A stretch of DNA of 44,481 nt from an uncultured Bacillota bacterium (GTDB lineage Bacteria; Bacillota; Clostridia; Lachnospirales; Lachnospiraceae), in the NCBI GenBank assembly GCA_949291945.1, contig CASEXH010000010.1, positions 1 to 44,481 on the forward strand, read 5' to 3'. The first letter of the stretch is position 1, and every line of letters starts with the position of its first letter. Below are positions 40,939 to 44,481 of this stretch, piece by piece. The translations under genes were made by a program, and so were the position numbers. The notes beneath the pieces are model-generated. The model searched no databases and had not been told where the DNA came from. It saw only the letters and a program-made list of their open reading frames with translations.

Positions 40939-42468
40939 TTATTCTGTAAGGATCTCTCCGTTTTCCACAGCCTGCATCTCGTTCTTGATAGCGTCTACGC
41001 TTGCCTGATTCGGCTGCATGACATATAACGCAGTGCCTGGCATGGAATAGCAGTACTGACTGTCGCCGGTTCCCTCCGCTGCCATAGATTTAATGGTCCA
41101 GCTTCCTCCGGTATTCAACTGACTCTGGATCAGTTCCTGAATCTGATCCATGGACATATTGGTCTCTACGCTGTCGCTTACCTGAGAAATCAGATCCGGC
41201 GCCTTCAGAAGCATTTCCGGTGTCATCATCTTCTGGATCATGGCCTGGATCACTGCCATCTGATTCTTTCCTCTCTGGTTGTCACCGCCTGCCAGACTGT
41301 AGCGTTCCCTTGAAAAAGCCAGAGCCTGCTGTCCATCGAAATGGTTTATTCCTTCCTGAACATTAATCACAACGCCGCCGTCACCATTTGTAGTAAAGGC
41401 ATACTCTGAATTTACGTCAACTCCTCCCATAGCATCTACCAAGGTGATCAGGGACGTAAAATTCACTCTTGCGTAGAATGGGATATCTATGTCATAAAGA
41501 TTCTCCAGCGTAGCCATAGACTTATCTACTCCATAAATACCTGCATGAGTCAGCTTGTCTTTACTGTCTCCACTTATTCCAGGTATCGTCACATAGTAGT
41601 CACGGGGCGTATTAGAAAGGAGGATCTGCTTTGTTGTAGGATTCACTGTAGCGATAATATTCACATCGCTGCGGCTCTTTGTGCTTACCGGTCCATATAC
41701 ATCAATACCGCTGATGTATATATTGAAGCTTTCATCCGCTACATTTACTTCCGCCGCCTTTCCCAGAATCGCAGCATCTGCGTCGTCATCATTTTCAATA
41801 CTGTACTGGGCAATGATCTTTATCTGGCTCTGGAAATTCTCGTAAACCTCATCCAGGATCCCGCCGTATCCTTCATTATAGACAATTGCCTGGACACTGC
41901 CATCCAAAAGGGCTCCTGCCTGCTCATTTAAAGTTCCATATTCAGCAGTCATGACCTCGGTCCCGGCCTCTTCATTGACTTTCTCCATGGCTTTGTCCAC
42001 ATCACTGCCATCCTCTGCATGCTGTAAACCATATATATAATCTGAAGTGTCTGATACCTTTTCTGCCGGATCATCGCTTCTTACAGCAACCAGCATACTG
42101 TTTATCTGAGTTCCCAGAGTATCGCCGCTGATATCCAGAACCGCATCATGGGTCCGGTACAAATATACAGAACCAAAGATCAGCACTGCTGACATAACCA
42201 GACTGACCAGCTTGCTGATGATCGCCTTTCCCCTGGAAATCGCCTGAAGTGTAAATAAAAGTACTGCAAATACCAGGAGGATTGCTCCCAGACCTGCCAC
42301 ATATTTCACTGGAATCATACCCAGTCTCCATATAAAGGCAAGAAAAACCAGGGTCAGAAGCAACTGTATAAGCACCAGGAATTTACCCACAGTACGAAAA
42401 GCACGGTTAATCCGTTTTTTTCTCTTTTTCACCGATTTTGTGGTTTTATCATGGTTTCTATTCTCCAT
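40939..42468 (-). CDS. LytR-CpsA-Psr (LCP) family protein
   Basis: 509 residues. A basic cytoplasmic start (1-27) is followed by three membrane helices (about 29-50, 55-76, 85-102), an extracytoplasmic accessory region (about 105-240) and the LCP domain (about 245-420) with SRSDVNIIATVNP, LSNTPRDYYVTIPG, THAGIYG and FSRERYSLAGGDNQRG, which hold the Arg and Asp residues that bind the polyprenyl pyrophosphate. LCP enzymes attach teichoic acids or capsule glycans to peptidoglycan. The longer N-terminal part resembles polysaccharide-locus members. Confidence 0.92.
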   Translation of the reverse strand: MENRNHDKTTKSVKKRKKRINRAFRTVGKFLVLIQLLLTLVFLAFIWRLGMIPVKYVAGLGAILLVFAVLLFTLQAISRGKAIISKLVSLVMSAVLIFGSVYLYRTHDAVLDISGDTLGTQINSMLVAVRSDDPAEKVSDTSDYIYGLQHAEDGSDVDKAMEKVNEEAGTEVMTAEYGTLNEQAGALLDGSVQAIVYNEGYGGILDEVYENFQSQIKIIAQYSIENDDDADAAILGKAAEVNVADESFNIYISGIDVYGPVSTKSRSDVNIIATVNPTTKQILLSNTPRDYYVTIPGISGDSKDKLTHAGIYGVDKSMATLENLYDIDIPFYARVNFTSLITLVDAMGGVDVNSEYAFTTNGDGGVVINVQEGINHFDGQQALAFSRERYSLAGGDNQRGKNQMAVIQAMIQKMMTPEMLLKAPDLISQVSDSVETNMSMDQIQELIQSQLNTGGSWTIKSMAAEGTGDSQYCYSMPGTALYVMQPNQASVDAIKNEMQAVENGEILTE

Positions 42469-42543
42469 CTCACTGCTCCTTTTTCCATATTTTATATAGA
42501 ATTTGTTCCTATTTTTGCCCCTATTTTGGGCATTTCATTCTTT

Positions 42544-42572
42544 AATATAATATAATTTTCTTGAAAAAGCAA
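42544..42572 (-). promoter_or_regulatory. Candidate promoter of the LCP gene
   Basis: On the minus strand TTGCTT (42572-42567), 17 bp, TATATT (42549-42544). Confidence 0.45.
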
Positions 42573-42719
42573 CCATATCCGATATTTTCCCGGATTATTC
42601 CTATATTTTCCAAAATTCCACTTCTGCCGGTCCGCTTTTTCATGGAGCATTTTCTGAATCTGTGCTATAATTAAATTATAGAACTGTATATATGGTGTAT
42701 GCGGAAAGGGGGTATTTCT

Positions 42720-43316
42720 ATGGCACATCGTATAATCACAATTAACAGAATGTATGGAAGCGGAGGACGGCTTTTGGGAAAAGCCCTTGCCGAGAAGCTG
42801 GGGATCGGTTTTTATGATAAGGAGCTGATCCGACTGGCAAGTGAAAAGAATCAGATTCCCTATCAGGAACTGGAAAAGGTAGATGAAAAAAAGGCCAGCC
42901 AGTGGCGGCTGCCCGTTAAGGAACAGATGCAGATGGAACCTCAATACCATTTTCATCCCATGAACGATGTCCTATTTGAAACTCAGAGCCAGGTGATCCA
43001 GGAACTGGCCCAGAAAGAAGACTGTATCATTGTAGGCAGATGCGCCAATTATGTGTTAGGCGACAAATGCTTCAGCCTGTTTGTCTATGCGCCTTTTGAA
43101 TACCGGGTTCAGTCCATTATGGAACGTCTGGGCCGTGAAGAGAAAAGTGCCCGGGCCCTGGTAAAGAAAATGGATAAAACCAGAAGATCCTACTATGAAT
43201 TCTTTACTGATGAAAAATGGAAAGATCTGTCCAACTATCAGATGTGCATAGATACCAGCCGTTTTGATCAGGAATTTCTTCTGAAGCTGCTGGCAGATGT
43301 ATATGCCGCTCTGTAG
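42720..43316 (+). CDS. Cytidylate kinase-like family protein
   Basis: 198 residues from the ATG at 42720 (AAAGGGGG upstream). The P-loop-like segment YGSGGRLLGKALAEKLG at about 12-28 and FYDKELIRLAS that follows mark the Cytidylate_kin2 group; IIVGRCANYVL and RSYYEFFTDEKW are also typical. True cytidylate kinase (cmk) is shorter in this lid and differs in the NMP region, so this is a relative of uncertain substrate. Confidence 0.88.
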   Translation: MAHRIITINRMYGSGGRLLGKALAEKLGIGFYDKELIRLASEKNQIPYQELEKVDEKKASQWRLPVKEQMQMEPQYHFHPMNDVLFETQSQVIQELAQKEDCIIVGRCANYVLGDKCFSLFVYAPFEYRVQSIMERLGREEKSARALVKKMDKTRRSYYEFFTDEKWKDLSNYQMCIDTSRFDQEFLLKLLADVYAAL

Positions 43317-43327
43317 ATTGCTGAACC

Positions 43328-43383
43328 GGCAGGGGGCCGACATGCAAACCGGGCAAACACCTGCCCGGACCCTCTGCCTTATA
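43328..43383 (+). terminator. Forked hairpin after the cytidylate-kinase-like gene
   Basis: Outer stem GGCAGGGGG (43328-43336) / CCCTCTGCC (43370-43378) with one mismatch encloses an inner CCGGGC/GCCCGG hairpin (43349-43368). The tail is AT-rich but lacks a clean T-run, so it may be a terminator or another RNA structure. Confidence 0.45.
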
Positions 43384-43394
43384 TTTATTTAACG

Positions 43395-43455
43395 GAAAAA
43401 CAGCCTCCGGGAATTCCATAGAAAGCTTGTTTTCATCTTGGTTCCTGGGGGCTGT
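43395..43455 (-). terminator. Terminator of the HIT gene
   Basis: 14-bp stem (43400-43413 / 43442-43455) with two G-U pairs, followed by TTTTT on the minus strand. Confidence 0.7.
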
Positions 43456-43503
43456 TATTCGACGGATTTCATTTACTGTATATTCGGGCAGTCTTTTCCG
43501 TTT

Positions 43504-43923
43504 TTACAGGCAGGCTTTGATCTTCTCGATCATCTCAGCGTATTCTTCCTGGCTGAGATATTTCTTATCAGGATTCATCTGAAACACTCCGCCCCATTCA
43601 TCCTGCCCCTGATATTTCGGCACCAGATGCATATGAAGATGGCAGCCGGTGTCTCCATACGCCCCATAATTTACTTTATCTGGATGAAAAGCCTTATGAA
43701 GGGCTCTCGCCGCCTTTGTCACGTCTGCCATAAAGCGGTTTCTTTCTTCATCACTGATATCCACGATCTCGCTTACATGGTCTTTATAAGCCACAATACA
43801 TCTTCCCGGTTTGCTCTGCTCTTTAAACAGGATAAGCTGACTTACATCCAGATCACAGATCTTGATCCCGAACTTATCCAGCAGTTCTCCTCCCATACAA
43901 TATGCACAATTATTATCCTTCAT
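43504..43923 (-). CDS. HIT family protein
   Basis: 139 residues. The histidine triad H-x-H-x-H lies in GCHLHMHLVPK (about residues 97-102), preceded by CIVAYKDHV and the NYGAYGDTG segment. HIT proteins hydrolyse AMP-containing nucleotides (adenosine phosphoramidate, AppppA). The N-terminal CAYC could bind zinc. AGGAGG precedes the ATG. Confidence 0.93.
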   Translation of the reverse strand: MKDNNCAYCMGGELLDKFGIKICDLDVSQLILFKEQSKPGRCIVAYKDHVSEIVDISDEERNRFMADVTKAARALHKAFHPDKVNYGAYGDTGCHLHMHLVPKYQGQDEWGGVFQMNPDKKYLSQEEYAEMIEKIKACL

Positions 43924-43953
43924 AGAAAAACCCTCCTTTTTGCGTTTGTCTCT

Positions 43954-43982
43954 ATTATAAGCATTTTCTATGTCCGGTTCAA
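43954..43982 (-). promoter_or_regulatory. Sigma-A promoter of the HIT gene
   Basis: On the minus strand TTGAAC (43982-43977), 17 bp, TATAAT (43959-43954). Confidence 0.7.
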
Positions 43983-44000
43983 GAAAAAACCATCAGCTAA

Positions 44001-44029
44001 TGGACAAAGCTCCCATTCTTTCTTATAAT
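44001..44029 (+). promoter_or_regulatory. Sigma-A promoter of the nitroreductase gene
   Basis: TGGACA (44001-44006), 17 bp, TATAAT (44024-44029). The leader contains a GGATCT/AGATCC hairpin. Confidence 0.7.
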
Positions 44030-44120
44030 GGATAAGTCTGGATCTACAGATCCGTATTATCTGCAGAACTATATCTGCTCGAGATCCGGAACACTATGAG
44101 TCAACAGGAGGATCACTACT

Positions 44121-44481
44121 TTGAACGAAATCATAAAAAGTTTATTTGCAAGGAAATCCATACGTTCCTACACAAACCAGGAAATCTCTCCTCAGTGCAA
44201 AGAGGAGATTCTCCGTGCCGCTATGGAAGCGCCCACTGCAGGGAATCAACAGATGTATACCATTTTAGATATCACCAGTCAGGAGCTGAAAGAGCGTCTT
44301 TCCGTTACCTGCGATAACCAGCCCTTTATTGCGAAAGGAAAAATGGTCCTGATCTTCTGCGCAGACTTTCAGAAATGGTACCAGGCCTTTTCTATCGCCG
44401 GCTGCAATCCCAGAAAACCCGGCCCCGGAGATTTTCTTCTTGCAGTAGAAGATGCTGCCATCGCTGCCCAGAATGCCGTAA
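44121..44481 (+). CDS. Nitroreductase family protein (partial)
   Basis: 120 codons to the window end. The start is TTG at 44121 with AGGAGG 9 nt upstream. N-terminal family motifs: ARKSIRSYTNQEIS (FMN phosphate contact R-R/S-R-x-Y type) and AAMEAPTAGNQQ (the A-P-S/T-A-x-N-x-Q block), then KMVLIFCADFQKW and a DFLLAVEDAAIAAQNA helix. These FMN enzymes reduce nitro compounds or quinones with NAD(P)H. The C-terminal half is beyond the window. Confidence 0.88.
   Translation, partial: MNEIIKSLFARKSIRSYTNQEISPQCKEEILRAAMEAPTAGNQQMYTILDITSQELKERLSVTCDNQPFIAKGKMVLIFCADFQKWYQAFSIAGCNPRKPGPGDFLLAVEDAAIAAQNAV

Noticed and set aside
44096..44317. 73-codon plus-strand frame at the window end
   Set aside because: The true gene is the TTG-started nitroreductase frame, which has the ribosome binding site and family motifs and runs off the window.

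Overview
The window reads as a chromosomal segment of a spore-forming Firmicute, most likely a gut Lachnospiraceae (Blautia/Ruminococcus-like). The evidence is a sporulation sigma-G gene, strong AGGAGG-type ribosome binding sites, sigma-A promoters close to TTGACA-N17-TATAAT, typical Firmicute gene blocks (pyrC-F-K-D; tig-clpP-clpX-lon-engB; ecfA1-ecfA2-ecfT-truA) and many Lachnospiraceae-style small membrane proteins. Family names are judged from the sequence alone; no database search was possible.

Layout. 1-1.4 kb: minus-strand operon of an XRE regulator, a small unknown protein and a cytidine-deaminase-like enzyme. 1.7-5.1 kb: plus-strand erythromycin-esterase-like protein behind an 18-bp inverted repeat, then an OmpR-type two-component system. 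5.1-10 kb: minus-strand accessory run with a MarR-like remnant, a DUF3784 protein, a methyltransferase, a DUF3795 protein, an isoprenylcysteine-methyltransferase-like protein, a HEPN protein, a broken M23 peptidase, a GNAT acetyltransferase and an M24 peptidase. 10-14.7 kb: EamA transporter, CoA-transferase, and a GntR(YtrA)-ABC transporter unit with a consensus promoter and an operator. 14.8-17.5 kb: zinc-type macrodomain protein, DUF952, a small membrane protein, then a deletion scar where an AraC regulator and a divergent gene have both lost their 5' ends.

17.6-21.7 kb: pyrimidine operon pyrC-pyrF-pyrK-pyrD. 21.8-24.2 kb: cold-shock gene and yitT-like gene, each with a recognisable promoter and a hairpin plus T-run in the leader. 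24.2-27.5 kb: truA and the ECF transporter energising module. 27.5-35 kb: HAD-GNAT fusion, then the protein quality-control block engB-lon-clpX-clpP-tig. 35-39.4 kb: DJ-1, CYTH, an orphan NMT1-like lipoprotein, two small genes and proC. 39.4-39.8 kb: tandemly duplicated tRNA-Met/tRNA-Val pair. 40-44.5 kb: sigG behind a sigma-F/G-type promoter, an LCP cell-wall ligase, a cytidylate-kinase-like protein, a HIT protein and the start of a nitroreductase.

The most unusual observation is a dispersed repeat of about 100-134 bp, found at the 3' ends of two unrelated genes (the erythromycin-esterase-like gene and pyrC). In both it is in the same reading frame and supplies the last residues (a shared S-x-T-P-M-Q-A tail) and the stop codon. 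Other points of note are the M23 deletion pseudogene, which is open in frame into the HEPN gene, the AraC/enzyme deletion scar, and the leader structures of csp and yitT.
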